Positions 9,171-18,619 are shown, counted from the first letter of the stretch. The stretch is DNA of 64,000 bases from Owenweeksia sp. (GCA_028285465.1 JANQPD010000039.1:40721-104720); one strand, 5' to 3'. Numbers and translations: made by a program. The notes: generated from the letters alone by a model not told the origin.

Positions 9171-9662
9171 ATGAACCCCATAGAAACCAGCATTACAATA
9201 CTACCAGCTGAAAAAAAAGGCTGGTACCCCACGGCTGAAGTCGACCCCACTATTGCTGACCGATTAATACCAGAACGCAGGAACAAGCAAAGGGTTATTG
9301 TCACCTTTCCCAACGGCCAACATTTTCACAGGGCTTTACAACGCAGTAAGGATGGTTTCTGTCACATCATTTTTGGCAAAAGCACCATGAAGGAAGCGAG
9401 TGTGGAATTTGGGCAGGAAGTAATGGTAAAACTGGAAGAAGATACGTCTGAATTCGGGATGCCCTTTCCGGAGGAGCTTCAGGAAGTTTTAAAGCAGGAA
9501 CCGGAAGGGAATGCCAAATTCCTGGCGCTCAATCCGGGCACCAGAAGAAGTATTCTCTATTACATCAATTCGGCCAAAACGGTAGACACCCGCATAAAAC
9601 GGGCTTTAGACATTGTACATAAGATAAAAACAAACACGCTTTATTCGCAGCGCACCAAATGA
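9171..9662 (+). CDS. DUF1905 / YdeI-like bacteriocin-protection domain protein
   Basis: The N-terminal part fits a DUF1905 beta-barrel (RVIVTFPNGQHFHRAL through FGQEVMVKLEED). The C-terminal helical part resembles the YdeI/OmpD-associated domain (ALNPGTRRSILYYINSAKT, then TRIKRALDIV). Proteins of this architecture are widespread; YdeI in enterobacteria is linked to polymyxin and peptide resistance, but the biochemistry is unknown. I chose ATG 9171, preceded by GGAG, over TTG 9141. It sits 42 nt after the outer-membrane gene and ends before a ~210-bp gap in which I see nothing definite. Confidence 0.85.
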   Translation: MNPIETSITILPAEKKGWYPTAEVDPTIADRLIPERRNKQRVIVTFPNGQHFHRALQRSKDGFCHIIFGKSTMKEASVEFGQEVMVKLEEDTSEFGMPFPEELQEVLKQEPEGNAKFLALNPGTRRSILYYINSAKTVDTRIKRALDIVHKIKTNTLYSQRTK

Positions 9663-9875
9663 TTTCCCGCTCTTGTTTCCATCGGTGTTTCTTCTCTCCT
9701 TCGGTAAACGTTTCCGGGAAAGCTGGGTATATTCCTTTCCGAAAATGACTTGTTGCCCACCCCCTTCTTCAGTCTTTACTTCCCGGTTCACTCCCTTATT
9801 TTCCCGGTTCGCTCCTTTTTGTTTTTTGCGGCCCTTTGGTTTTCAGTGCTTTGCTTCATGAAAAGATCAACCATC

Positions 9876-12239
9876 ATGAAAAAAGTCTTTCCCCTTCTCT
9901 TTACATTATCAAGCCTGCTAAGCTTTTCCCAAAGCACGCAAAACATTCGCGGCCGCGTTATTGACCAGCAAAGTGAAGCGCCTTTACCAGGCGTAAATGT
10001 CTTGAGCTTAAGCGGACAGGGCGCAGTAACAGACCCGAATGGTTACTACGTGCTTAAAGAAGTTCCCGTAGGCCGGGTGAGCCTTACTTTCTCCTTTATC
10101 GGCTACAAGCCCCTACGCATGGAAAACCTGGAGCTTACTGCTTCCAAAGAATTGATCATACACGCGGCTTTACGCGAAAATGCAGAGCAACTGGCTGAGG
10201 TAACCGTAACGGCCAGCCAGCAAAAAGAGCGGGTACAAAATGAATTGGTAAATGTTTCCGGCCGCACCTTTTCCATAGAAGAGACGCAACGCTTTGCCGG
10301 TTCCGTGCAGGATGTGAGCCGCATGGCCAGTAATTTTGCGGGGGTACAACGGGCGAATGATGCACAAAACGACATCGTCATACGCGGCAATTCGCCTATT
10401 GGCCTCATTTGGCGGATGGAGGGCATCGATATTCCGAATCCCAACCATTTCGGAGGGTATGGAGCAACAGGCGGCCCGGTTAGTATGCTCAACAACAACG
10501 TACTGGCCAATTCCGATTTTCTTACGGCAGCCTTTCCTGCCAACTATGGGGATGGACTGAGCGGTGTATTCGACCTGCGCCTGCGCAACGGCAACTATGA
10601 AAAACACGAATTCCTGGGGCAAATTGGGTTCAATGGATTGGAATTTGGCGCGGAAGGGCCTATTTCCCGGGAAAAGAAGTCTTCCTACCTGATCAACTAC
10701 CGCTATTCTACCCTGGGCATTATGTCGGCCATAGGCATTGATTTTGGTACGGGAGCCGCCATACCCTATTACCAGGATCTTAACCTGAAGCTCAATTTTC
10801 CAAATCGGAAGACGGGCAATATCCAGGTTTTTGCCCTGGGTGGGATCAGCAGCATTGACTTCCTGGAAAGCGAAACAGCTGAAGGAGAAGACGGAGGTTT
10901 TTATAGCGATGGGGAGGACCTGCGCAATCGTGTACGCACGGGCGTTGCGGGTATTTCGCATCAATACTTTTACGGAAAAAACACCTATTCTAAAGTCATC
11001 CTAGCCGCTACGAATACCACCAACCTGGTGACCATCGACACACTCAATTTTGATGGCAGCCTGGTATCTCCTAAATACAAGCAAAACTTTACGGAGCAAA
11101 ACATACAGGCACACGCTTTTGTAAACCATAAATTCAGCCCCAGGCACGTTTTACGAGGTGGAGGCTTTGTAACGCGGAAGATCTATAACCTGCAGGACAG
11201 TGCTTACATAAGAGCAGAAGACCGGTACAATAAGATCCACGATCAGCAAAGTACGGATATGTTGTACCAGCCTTATGTAAATTACCAGTACCGCCCTACC
11301 GACCGTTGGGAGATGAATTTTGGCCTGCACAGTATGTTTTTGGCCAGCAACGAAAACTATAGCATTGAACCCCGTTTCGGGGCCAGCTATCAGCTCACCG
11401 ATCAAAGCAGCCTCAACTTCGGTTATGGTGTACACAGTCAAATTCCCATTCCCACCATTTTATATGATCAGATTGACCTGCCGGACGGCACTTATATTCG
11501 CCTGAACGAAGGCCTCCCCTTTACCCGCAGCAACCACTTCGTAATCGGCTATGACCAGATGATGAAATACCGCCTGCATTTTAAAGCCGAGGCCTACTAC
11601 CAATACATTACCAACGCCATCGTAGAGCGCACTCCTTCTTCCTTCAGCAGCCTGAATGCCGGTGGGTTTAATACGGGCACCCCCGACTCAGTAACAGCTG
11701 GCGGTTTGGGATACAACTACGGGCTAGACCTTACCCTGGAGAAATTTATGGACAAGGGTTTTTACTTTTTAAGCACACTTTCCATTTACCAGTCGCAATA
11801 CCAGGGCAGTGACCAGGTGTGGCGCAACACCGCTTTTAACGGCAATGTGGTGTTCAACCTTTTGGGTGGAAAGGAGTTTTTGCTGAGTAAAAGGGAAAGC
11901 GAAAAACGCAATACCCTTACGGTAGACGGCAAACTCACCACCGCAGGTGGACAGCGTTATACGCCCATAGACCTGGCTGCCTCCATAACAGAAGGTGAAG
12001 CCGTATACGAAACGGCAAATGCCTTCGGAGCACAATACACTCCCTATTTCCGGGCCGACATACGGATCGGGTTTAAGCAAGGAGGAAAAAAAGTAACACA
12101 GGAATGGGCTGTTGACATCCAAAATGTAACCAACCAGCAAAACCCATTTGGCCAAAGCTATAACGCCGATGCACAGGAAGTAGAAACCACTTATCAGCTA
12201 GGCATATTCCCCATGGTTTTATACCGTATAACTTTTTGA
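9876..12239 (+). CDS. TonB-dependent receptor with carboxypeptidase-like N-domain
   Basis: Starts at MKKVFPLLFTLSSLLSFSQ, a good Sec signal; ATG 9858 is an in-frame alternative and the frame is open from 9750. A CarboxypepD_reg-like domain follows (IRGRVIDQQSEAPLPGVNVL through SFIGYKPLRMENL), then a plug with DIVIRGNSPIGLIWRMEGID and a long barrel that ends FPMVLYRITF. About 790 aa, normal for the family. Three genes follow closely (3-nt gap, then 10- and 11-nt overlaps): a small protein, a LytS-like kinase and a LytTR regulator. Receptor and sensor are therefore probably co-expressed. The substrate is unknown. Confidence 0.92.
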   Translation: MKKVFPLLFTLSSLLSFSQSTQNIRGRVIDQQSEAPLPGVNVLSLSGQGAVTDPNGYYVLKEVPVGRVSLTFSFIGYKPLRMENLELTASKELIIHAALRENAEQLAEVTVTASQQKERVQNELVNVSGRTFSIEETQRFAGSVQDVSRMASNFAGVQRANDAQNDIVIRGNSPIGLIWRMEGIDIPNPNHFGGYGATGGPVSMLNNNVLANSDFLTAAFPANYGDGLSGVFDLRLRNGNYEKHEFLGQIGFNGLEFGAEGPISREKKSSYLINYRYSTLGIMSAIGIDFGTGAAIPYYQDLNLKLNFPNRKTGNIQVFALGGISSIDFLESETAEGEDGGFYSDGEDLRNRVRTGVAGISHQYFYGKNTYSKVILAATNTTNLVTIDTLNFDGSLVSPKYKQNFTEQNIQAHAFVNHKFSPRHVLRGGGFVTRKIYNLQDSAYIRAEDRYNKIHDQQSTDMLYQPYVNYQYRPTDRWEMNFGLHSMFLASNENYSIEPRFGASYQLTDQSSLNFGYGVHSQIPIPTILYDQIDLPDGTYIRLNEGLPFTRSNHFVIGYDQMMKYRLHFKAEAYYQYITNAIVERTPSSFSSLNAGGFNTGTPDSVTAGGLGYNYGLDLTLEKFMDKGFYFLSTLSIYQSQYQGSDQVWRNTAFNGNVVFNLLGGKEFLLSKRESEKRNTLTVDGKLTTAGGQRYTPIDLAASITEGEAVYETANAFGAQYTPYFRADIRIGFKQGGKKVTQEWAVDIQNVTNQQNPFGQSYNADAQEVETTYQLGIFPMVLYRITF

Positions 12240-12242
12240 ACC

Positions 12243-12590
12243 ATGTATGCCAGCTACACACACTTCAGATGTAAATGGTGGGCCATACCCCTCTTTCAAT
12301 ACCACGCCATACGTGCTTATGGACAGGCCAATAGAAGCATTGGGCTACAGAGTATACAAGCCTGGACAAAAGGTATACGCAATTACTGTACTTTAACGGT
12401 TTGGGACAGCAAGCAGGACATGCTCCACTACATTGGAAAAGGGGCGCACCTGCGTGCTATGCAACGCAGTGACCTCCTGGGGCAAGGATATACCACCGGT
12501 TGGCAAACCGGACTGCGTCCTACAAGAACACAGGCAGAAGCGCAATTGAAAAACAAATTGGTAAAACTCGGGCAGCTAAAATGGCTTTAA
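12243..12590 (+). CDS. Small dimeric alpha/beta-barrel-like protein (monooxygenase-like fold)
   Basis: A 115-aa protein beginning 3 nt after the receptor stop and overlapping the kinase start by 10 nt, so it is embedded in the operon. The segment TLTVWDSKQDMLHYIGKGAHLRAM resembles ABM-like/DUF3291-type dimeric alpha-beta barrels, in which a 'T-L-T-x-W' strand is followed by a helix with a conserved His. It has no signal peptide and may be a small cytoplasmic enzyme. The family assignment is from pattern memory and is tentative; the tight operon spacing is the stronger evidence that it is a gene. Confidence 0.65.
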   Translation: MYASYTHFRCKWWAIPLFQYHAIRAYGQANRSIGLQSIQAWTKGIRNYCTLTVWDSKQDMLHYIGKGAHLRAMQRSDLLGQGYTTGWQTGLRPTRTQAEAQLKNKLVKLGQLKWL

Positions 12591-13654
12591 AGCAGGGGTT
12601 TACATTTAGTGTAAGTAGAACCGAATGGCTTATAGTGCTCTGCATTGCGCTCTTTCCACCACTCCTGTTTTACTTTGAAGATTTTATTGAACAATCTTAC
12701 CTTGAAGAATCTCCTTTCTCGTTCAGAGCGTGCAGTATTGCCATTGGCTATTCTTTCGCCGTAACCTTCCTGCTTTATATAGGTACCAGCTATATTTTTC
12801 AGTGGCTCAGCCATCATTTCCCATGGGGCGTGCACAATAAAAAGCGCCTGTGGCGGGAAATTGTCTTTGTGAGCGTATATGCCTCTCTTGTTCAGTTTAT
12901 CCTGATCACGGTTTTCCATTATTTGAAGGCCGATTTCCTGCTTACCCTCACCCCTATTGTGTACCTATCAAACATCCTTTTTGGCCTCGCCATTACTTAT
13001 ATTACGCTTGCCATCTTTGAAGGGGTATACCTGTTTAGGCGTTGGCGCGAAAGCCTGCTGCGGGAAGCGCACCTGCGCGAAAAACATACGAAGACCCAGC
13101 TGGCAAACCTGCGGGCACAACTCGATCCTCACTTTATGTTCAATAGCCTTAACGTGCTCTCCGCTCTGATCCGGAAAGATCCGGGACAGGCAGAACATTT
13201 CGTAGATGATTTTGCCCGGGTATACCGCTATGTGCTGGAGGTAAAAGACGAGATCGTGGTAACCTTAAAGCAGGAACTGGATTTTGCCGAGGCCTACCTC
13301 AACCTGCAAAAGATCCGTTTTGGGGAAGGCCTGCAGGTTAGTAAAAACATCTGTGCCGAAGACCTGAACAAATACATCTTACCCCTGGCTTTACAAGAAG
13401 TGCTCAACAACGCGATAAAACACAATGAGCTCTCCATAGAGAAGCCACTATACCTGCATATGGAAAGCAACGGGAGTGCCTTGCGCGTAACCAATACAGC
13501 CCAGTTGAGGAAAGAAAAAAACAACGGAACCGGAACCGGGCTCAGCAACCTGAAAAAGCGTTATGCACTATTGGGCGATGCAAAACCCGCTTTTAATGTG
13601 AACGAAAAACACTACCTGGCGCATCTGCCCCTTATAGAAAACGATGAAGCTTAA
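12581..13654 (+). CDS. LytS-type membrane sensor histidine kinase
   Basis: ATG 12581 (MALKQGFTF) overlaps the previous stop. The frame extends upstream to 12500, but that part lies inside the previous gene. About four membrane segments occupy residues 15-150. The His_kinase core has AQLDPHFMFNSLNVLSALI with the phospho-His at about residue 184, an N-box LQEVLNNAIKHNELS and a G-box GTGTGLSNLKKRYALLGD. The last 11 nt overlap the start of its response regulator. The context, directly downstream of a TonB receptor, suggests it may sense a signal related to that receptor's substrate; this is inference. Confidence 0.92.
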   Translation: MALKQGFTFSVSRTEWLIVLCIALFPPLLFYFEDFIEQSYLEESPFSFRACSIAIGYSFAVTFLLYIGTSYIFQWLSHHFPWGVHNKKRLWREIVFVSVYASLVQFILITVFHYLKADFLLTLTPIVYLSNILFGLAITYITLAIFEGVYLFRRWRESLLREAHLREKHTKTQLANLRAQLDPHFMFNSLNVLSALIRKDPGQAEHFVDDFARVYRYVLEVKDEIVVTLKQELDFAEAYLNLQKIRFGEGLQVSKNICAEDLNKYILPLALQEVLNNAIKHNELSIEKPLYLHMESNGSALRVTNTAQLRKEKNNGTGTGLSNLKKRYALLGDAKPAFNVNEKHYLAHLPLIENDEA

Positions 13655-14387
13655 GTACGTTATTTTAGAAGATGAACCCCTGGCGGCTGATAAGCTGGAG
13701 AGCGGCATTCAGGCTTTTCGCCCGCATTGGCAATGTATGGGCGTTATCCAGTCTGTGCGTGAAGCCAAAAAGCGCTTGCCTGCCCTTGATGCACAACTCC
13801 TTTTCCTCGATGTGCACCTGGCCGATGACCTCTCCTTCTCCATCTTTGAAGAATTGCCGCTTTCTACCCCCATCATTTTTACTACAGCTTATGACCAGTA
13901 TGCCCTGCGCGCCTTTAAGCTAAACAGTGTCGACTACTTATTGAAACCTGTAAGTGACAAAGAGTTGCTGAAAGCAGTTGAAAAATTTGAAGCCAATGCA
14001 GTGGTAAACCCGAACCTGCAAAAACTGGCGCAAAGCTACCAACCCGACTACCGCAACCGCTTCTTGGTAAGCACGGGAAACCGGATCAAAACCATTTTAG
14101 AAAAAGACGTTGCCTATTTCCACGCCAATGGAAAGCACAGCTACCTGGTGAACACGGCAGGGAAAGAATTTCTCTTTAACCAGCCATTGTCCAAGCTTAT
14201 CCGGGAGCTGAACCCGGCCGTTTTTTTCCAGATCAACCGCCAGTACATTCTGGCGCTCAACAGCATTCGGGAAATGATCCCCTACTCCAAGGGCCGCCTA
14301 AAGGTACTTACCCAGCCTCCCACACCCGAAGAAGCCATTGTAAGCGTTGAAAAAAGCCCCAGGTTTAGGCAGTGGGTAGGGGGATAA
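13644..14387 (+). CDS. LytTR-family response regulator
   Basis: A 247-aa protein with a receiver domain (VILEDEPLAADKLESGI; phospho-acceptor Asp about residue 56 in LLFLDVHLADD; IIFTTAYDQYALRAF; DYLLKPVSDKELL) and a C-terminal LytTR domain (KDVAYFHANGKHSYLVN, then FFQINRQYILALNSIREM). It overlaps the kinase gene by 11 nt. It ends the four-gene operon beginning with the TonB receptor at 9876, about 90 nt before the next gene. Confidence 0.93.
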   Translation: MKLKYVILEDEPLAADKLESGIQAFRPHWQCMGVIQSVREAKKRLPALDAQLLFLDVHLADDLSFSIFEELPLSTPIIFTTAYDQYALRAFKLNSVDYLLKPVSDKELLKAVEKFEANAVVNPNLQKLAQSYQPDYRNRFLVSTGNRIKTILEKDVAYFHANGKHSYLVNTAGKEFLFNQPLSKLIRELNPAVFFQINRQYILALNSIREMIPYSKGRLKVLTQPPTPEEAIVSVEKSPRFRQWVGG

Positions 14388-14476
14388 TATTTTAGCTTTT
14401 ATCAGGTTAAAAAAGCACGTGCAATAGTTTTTTAAGCACCTCCGCCGTGCAATTAATAACCTTCATTATACTCTAA

Positions 14477-15352
14477 ATGAGGCTACTTATTCTTATCACC
14501 TTAATAGAACTTTTCGCGGGCAATGCAATGGCCCAAAGCGTTCATAAAGAGCAAAGCATAAGGCCGGGAGGCTTATCAAAAGTAAGTAATGGTATATCAG
14601 CAGATGGTATCTCCACCCAGGGTACCCGGGAAACGCTCTTTACAATCGAAAAAAACTACATTTCCAATACTTCTTCAAAAATACCGGACGAAATTGTAAA
14701 AACCGATCCTTTAGAAAGAAGGGCTTTGGATGGGGAAATCTTTGCCACGCTTTATTTCTACACAAGGAATGGTTTACCCTTACCAAAAGGACAACACTAC
14801 GTTCAACTCAACTTGTATGGGCCCAATTTCCAGTTTAGCCTGTCCAATAATCTTAGTGCTGGGATCATGACCTCATGGATAGGAGTACCTATTGTAGCCA
14901 ATGTAAAGCAGGGCTTTAAACTAAGCGAGCAAAACCATTTTTCAGTGGGTATCCTTTTTGGCACAGGGTCCTGGGCAGTTCCGGATTTCAATTTTGCACT
15001 TCCCTTTGCCAGCATTTCTTTGGGCAATAACTTCAGGAATATTTCTTTTTCAGGAGGCTACGGAACCATTTCTTTAAATGGTGAGGCTTCAAGCAGAATG
15101 CTATTAAGCATAGGAGGCATGATGAAGATCAGGCCTGAAATCTACTTTGTTTTTGATTCCTTTTTACTTCCTGAAAAAGTTGATTCAAGGAACAGTGAGG
15201 TAAAAAGAGAGTCAGGAATTGCTGTATTTATTCCCGGGTTCAGGTGGCATACCAGTAAAACAAACGCTTTCCAAGTAGGGCTCATCGGTATTGTATACGA
15301 CTATAAACCTGTTATGCCTATACCCACTCTGCAATGGCTGCGTACTATGTAA
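14477..15352 (+). CDS. Secreted or outer-membrane protein, unknown family
   Basis: A 291-aa protein with an N-terminal signal peptide (MRLLILITLIELFAGNAMAQ). Residues 20-75 are low-complexity and Ser/Thr-rich. From about residue 85 alternating hydrophobic and glycine-rich strands (FATLYFYTRNGLPLPKGQHY, LSAGIMTSWIGVPIVANV, FASISLGNNFRNISFSGGYG) suggest a small outer-membrane beta-barrel. I recognise no family. The gene is probably monocistronic and converges with the minus-strand genes that start at 15549. Confidence 0.72.
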   Translation: MRLLILITLIELFAGNAMAQSVHKEQSIRPGGLSKVSNGISADGISTQGTRETLFTIEKNYISNTSSKIPDEIVKTDPLERRALDGEIFATLYFYTRNGLPLPKGQHYVQLNLYGPNFQFSLSNNLSAGIMTSWIGVPIVANVKQGFKLSEQNHFSVGILFGTGSWAVPDFNFALPFASISLGNNFRNISFSGGYGTISLNGEASSRMLLSIGGMMKIRPEIYFVFDSFLLPEKVDSRNSEVKRESGIAVFIPGFRWHTSKTNAFQVGLIGIVYDYKPVMPIPTLQWLRTM

Positions 15353-15384
15353 GTCTACCTCCTTTTTCGGGTGTTCGCCTCCTT

Positions 15385-15549
15385 TTAAGGCAACTTCTCA
15401 ATTTTATTGGCAACCTCATCCGCCTTAGCCGCCAGTTTATCGCTTTCTGCCCGGTTAATGGTACTAAGGCGGTGCGATTCTTTCAGCAGCTTAGCATACT
15501 CCTCCTGCAATTTTTCTTTTTCTGTCTTTTTCTTAAATAATCCAAACAT
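15385..15549 (-). CDS. Lacal_2735-type small conserved protein
   Basis: A 54-aa ORF read directly from the minus strand. It begins MFGLFKKKTEKEKLQEEYAK, continues LLKESHRLSTINRAESDKLA and ends NKIEKLP. The MFGLFKKK start and the 'LLKESHRLST.NR..SD' core match the Lacal_2735 family of Bacteroidota mini-proteins, which are highly charged, predicted to form a helical hairpin or coiled coil, and have no known function. It starts 11 nt after the transsulfuration enzyme stop, so it is likely the last gene of that operon. Confidence 0.88.
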   Translation of the reverse strand: MFGLFKKKTEKEKLQEEYAKLLKESHRLSTINRAESDKLAAKADEVANKIEKLP

Positions 15550-15559
15550 CTCTATCTGC

Positions 15560-16807
15560 TTACGTTAGTGCCTGGGCAAGATCAGAGATCAGGTCTTTTG
15601 CATTTTCCACCCCTATGGATAGGCGCACCAGCTTATTGCTGATCCCCAATTCTTCCCTAAGGGCAGGGTCAACACCGGCATGTGTCATACTTGCCGGATG
15701 CTGCGCCAGCGACTCTGTGCTTCCCAGGCTAACTGCTAAGCGAAAAAGGCGCAATTTGTTCAAAAAGGCAAAGGCTTCTTTTTCCCCGCCTTTAATGTCA
15801 AAAGAGAGCATGGCGCCTGCACAGCTGTATTGCCGCTCGTATATCTCCCGGTTCCGGGTATCTTCTTCCGGGATGCTCCCCAGGTAATATACCCGTTCCA
15901 CTTGATCGTGGTCCAACAAAAAAGCAGCCACTTCTTCTGCATTAGCTGCCTGCTGCTCCATACGAACTTTAAGTGTTTCCAGGCTGCGCATCAGGAGCCA
16001 GCCCGTCCAGGGGCCAGCCATATTGCCCAAAAAAGTGCGCAGGCCCTTAACGCGTTTCATCAGGGTTGCGCTCCCCAAAACAGCCCCGGCAATTACATCG
16101 CTGTGCCCGCCAATGTATTTGGTAGCGGAGTACACCACCAGGTCGGCCCCATGCTTCAGCGGGTGTTGCCATAGTGGCCCCATATAGGTATTGTCTACAG
16201 CAAGCAACACCTGTTGTTCGTCCGTGCTGTATTTTTTGGCGATGCGGCTGCAAACGTCCAGGTCGATCAGATCGTTGGTAGGATTGGCGGGCGTTTCTAC
16301 GTGGATCATGGCCAGGCGGTCTGCATGCCCCGAATTTTGTATGATCTGCTCGATCTCTTCCTGGTTTTGCCCGGTTTTAAAGCCTACCACATGTACGCCA
16401 AATTTGGTAAGTACCTGCTTAATAAAATGATCGGTCCCTCCATATACGGGATTGCTGTACAACAACAGGTCTCCGGGGGCCAAAAATTCCATCAATACGG
16501 TGGAAATAGCCGACATACCGCTTTCAAATACAGCACAATCTTCTGCCTTGTCCCACAGGCAAAGCCGGTTCTCCAATATTTCAAGGTCTGGATTGTTGAG
16601 GCGGCTGTAGATCAGGCCCAGTTCTTCGTGCTCTGCCTTTTCGCGCAAGCCATAGGCTACTTCAAAAAACGCCTTGCCTTCTTCGGCTGTTTTAAATACG
16701 AAAGTGCTGGTCTGGAAAATAGGGCATTTGATGGAACCCTCTGATAATTCAGGCTTGTAACCATATGACATCATAAGGCTTTCGGGGGAAAGATTGTGGT
16801 CGTGCAT
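15560..16807 (-). CDS. PLP-dependent Cys/Met-metabolism enzyme (cystathionine gamma-synthase family)
   Basis: A 415-aa protein with the full fold-type I transsulfuration signature: substrate and PLP contacts in IYSRLNNPDLEILENRLC and FESGMSAISTVLMEF, the Asp in LLAVDNTYMGPLWQHPL, and the PLP-binding lysine (about residue 230) in VVYSATKYIGGHSDVIAG. Family members make cystathionine or homocysteine or cleave Cys/Met derivatives (methionine gamma-lyase). SLGSTESLAQHPASMTHAGV near the end is shared by the whole family, so the exact reaction cannot be told. The gene begins 8 nt downstream of the LytTR regulator gene on the same strand and precedes the Lacal_2735 gene. Confidence 0.9.
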   Translation of the reverse strand: MHDHNLSPESLMMSYGYKPELSEGSIKCPIFQTSTFVFKTAEEGKAFFEVAYGLREKAEHEELGLIYSRLNNPDLEILENRLCLWDKAEDCAVFESGMSAISTVLMEFLAPGDLLLYSNPVYGGTDHFIKQVLTKFGVHVVGFKTGQNQEEIEQIIQNSGHADRLAMIHVETPANPTNDLIDLDVCSRIAKKYSTDEQQVLLAVDNTYMGPLWQHPLKHGADLVVYSATKYIGGHSDVIAGAVLGSATLMKRVKGLRTFLGNMAGPWTGWLLMRSLETLKVRMEQQAANAEEVAAFLLDHDQVERVYYLGSIPEEDTRNREIYERQYSCAGAMLSFDIKGGEKEAFAFLNKLRLFRLAVSLGSTESLAQHPASMTHAGVDPALREELGISNKLVRLSIGVENAKDLISDLAQALT

Positions 16808-16815
16808 ATATAATT

Positions 16816-17550
16816 TTATAAGTTAAGCACCTGTTTCAGAAGCTGGTAGCCATTCCTGCTTATGGGAACCGCACTACCGTCTCTCAGCTGCGCAAGATGG
16901 TTGTTTTTTCCATAAGGATCAATGCGTATGATTTGCGAAACATTGACCAGGTGCGTACGGTGGATGCGGGCAAAAACGGAGTCTGGTAAACTACTTTCGA
17001 AATGATGCAGTGTGCGCTTTTGCATAAAGTTGCCCTGCGTACTTATGATCTTCACATAGTCCCCGTCGGCCTCCAGCCGGATGATCTCCGCAGTGGGGAT
17101 GAGGCGGATCTTTCCCCCGTCCTTTACCACTATCCTGTTCTGATTTCTCAACTCCGGTATAGCCGTAGGGGCATCTAATTCCTGCTTCTCGCCCTTTTCC
17201 CTGCGTGAAAGAAATTTTTCCAGGGCACGGGCAAAACGGTCTTCGGAAAAGGGCTTTAGCAAATAATCGAGGGCATTGGCTTCAAAAGCCTTTAAGGCAA
17301 AAGCATCAAAGGCGGTAGTAAAAATAACGGCAGGGGGGCTTTCCAGCATTTCCAGTAGCTCAAACCCGTTGATCTTGGGCATTTGCACATCCAGGAAAAT
17401 AAGATCGGGCTGTTGCTCGTTGATGGCTTTGAACCCTTCAAACCCGTTCAGGCAACGTCCTATTACGGTGAACTGGGGGTACTTTTGCAGATACTCTTCT
17501 ACCAGGTCGCTCGCCAGCGGTTCATCATCGATCAGTAACGTTCTAATCAT
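16816..17550 (-). CDS. LytTR-family response regulator
   Basis: A 244-aa protein with a receiver (LLIDDEPLASDLVEEYLQK; Asp about residue 54 in PDLIFLDVQMPKINGFELL; AVIFTTAFDAFALKAFEA; DYLLKPFSEDRFARAL). The C-terminal LytTR domain includes IIRLEADGDYVKIISTQG and FARIHRTHLVNVSQIIRID. It overlaps its kinase gene by 8 nt. It is the third LytTR pair of the window and the only one on the minus strand. Together with the upstream LiaF-like protein it probably forms an envelope-monitoring operon. Confidence 0.93.
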   Translation of the reverse strand: MIRTLLIDDEPLASDLVEEYLQKYPQFTVIGRCLNGFEGFKAINEQQPDLIFLDVQMPKINGFELLEMLESPPAVIFTTAFDAFALKAFEANALDYLLKPFSEDRFARALEKFLSRREKGEKQELDAPTAIPELRNQNRIVVKDGGKIRLIPTAEIIRLEADGDYVKIISTQGNFMQKRTLHHFESSLPDSVFARIHRTHLVNVSQIIRIDPYGKNNHLAQLRDGSAVPISRNGYQLLKQVLNL

Positions 17551-18619
17551 GGGCCATAGGAATTGAAATGCGTACTTCGAATAGGTCTTTTGTTTGACTG
17601 GTCTGCAGCAAGCCGGTTTGCCCGTAGAGCAGCTGCAGGCGCCTTCGTACGGATTTTAAACCAAATCCGGTGCCTTCGCTTTCAGCCACATCTTCATCCA
17701 CGGGGTTTTGAAGCGCAAGCAAAAGCTTTCCGCCTTCTATTTTACTTTCCAGGGAAATGACGGCTTTATCCAGGGTGCCATAAAGCCCAAATTTAATCGC
17801 ATTTTCCAACAAAGGCTGTAGTATTAAGGGAGGTAATTTATAGGATAAGTGTGCTTCCGGTATCTCTATTTTTACCGAAAGGCGGTTGCCAAAACGCACT
17901 TGCTCAATTTCCAGGTACAGGCCCAGGTATTCCAGCTCTTCTCCCAGGCTTATCAGTTTTTGGTCTTCCCGTTTCAACGTGCCCCTCAGGAAAGAGGATA
18001 GTTGCTGTACCATATTGCGCGCCTGCATGGGCTTACTCCCGATCAGGGCGTTGATCGAATTCAGGCTGTTGAATAGAAAGTGAGGTTGCAATTGTTGGCG
18101 GAGCTTGAAAAGTTCTGCTTCTTTAGCCAGTTTATCCGTTTCATCGCGCCTGCGCTGGATGTCTTCCCTTTCGCCCAGGCGATACCAGATGAGGCTAAAT
18201 AAAAAAGTCCCCGTCAAAACAAGATAACTTACCGAAAGGCGGTAAAAAGCCGATCTTTCAAGAAAAGCGCCATACGCTTCACTTTCAATGCTGCTGAGCA
18301 ATACCCACTGCGTGCTTTGCTGCCATACATAGGCCAGCACCAGGGGCACCAGCAATACCATAAAGAATTGCCCTTTTCCGGGGTGGTAAAAAGAAAGGGT
18401 GTTTGTAATCATGAAAACCGTGAAGCCCAAACTTATCCAGGTAAGCAGGGCATCGCCCGCGGCCGGCACAGCCGGTAACTGATACTGTACATACACCCCT
18501 AAAAAATGAACCCCTGCCAGTATCAGGATACTGAGCAGGAGATACCATTTATTGTTGTTGTAAAGTAAGGGGTTAATGACCACCTGTGGTGCGTTTGCTT
18601 CCAAAGGTAGCGTGAGCAT
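17543..18619 (-). CDS. LytS-type membrane sensor histidine kinase
   Basis: A 358-aa protein with about four membrane helices in residues 20-155, a short coiled coil (RRRDETDKLAKEAELFKLRQ) and a His_kinase core: QLQPHFLFNSLNSINALIG (phospho-His about residue 180), N-box LLENAIKFGL and G-box EGTGFGLKSVRRRLQLLYG. The ATG overlaps the LiaF-like gene stop by 1 nt (TAATG), and the gene's end overlaps the regulator start by 8 nt. That coupling suggests the three proteins are made in fixed proportion. Confidence 0.92.
   Translation of the reverse strand: MLTLPLEANAPQVVINPLLYNNNKWYLLLSILILAGVHFLGVYVQYQLPAVPAAGDALLTWISLGFTVFMITNTLSFYHPGKGQFFMVLLVPLVLAYVWQQSTQWVLLSSIESEAYGAFLERSAFYRLSVSYLVLTGTFLFSLIWYRLGEREDIQRRRDETDKLAKEAELFKLRQQLQPHFLFNSLNSINALIGSKPMQARNMVQQLSSFLRGTLKREDQKLISLGEELEYLGLYLEIEQVRFGNRLSVKIEIPEAHLSYKLPPLILQPLLENAIKFGLYGTLDKAVISLESKIEGGKLLLALQNPVDEDVAESEGTGFGLKSVRRRLQLLYGQTGLLQTSQTKDLFEVRISIPMAHD

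Noticed and set aside
10170..10964. 264-codon minus-strand ORF inside the second TonB receptor
   Set aside because: Antisense frame of a well-supported receptor; no domain pattern and no context.
12500..12580. N-terminal extension of the second histidine kinase
   Set aside because: These codons lie inside the upstream small gene. ATG 12581 gives the normal short overlap and a membrane-proximal start.
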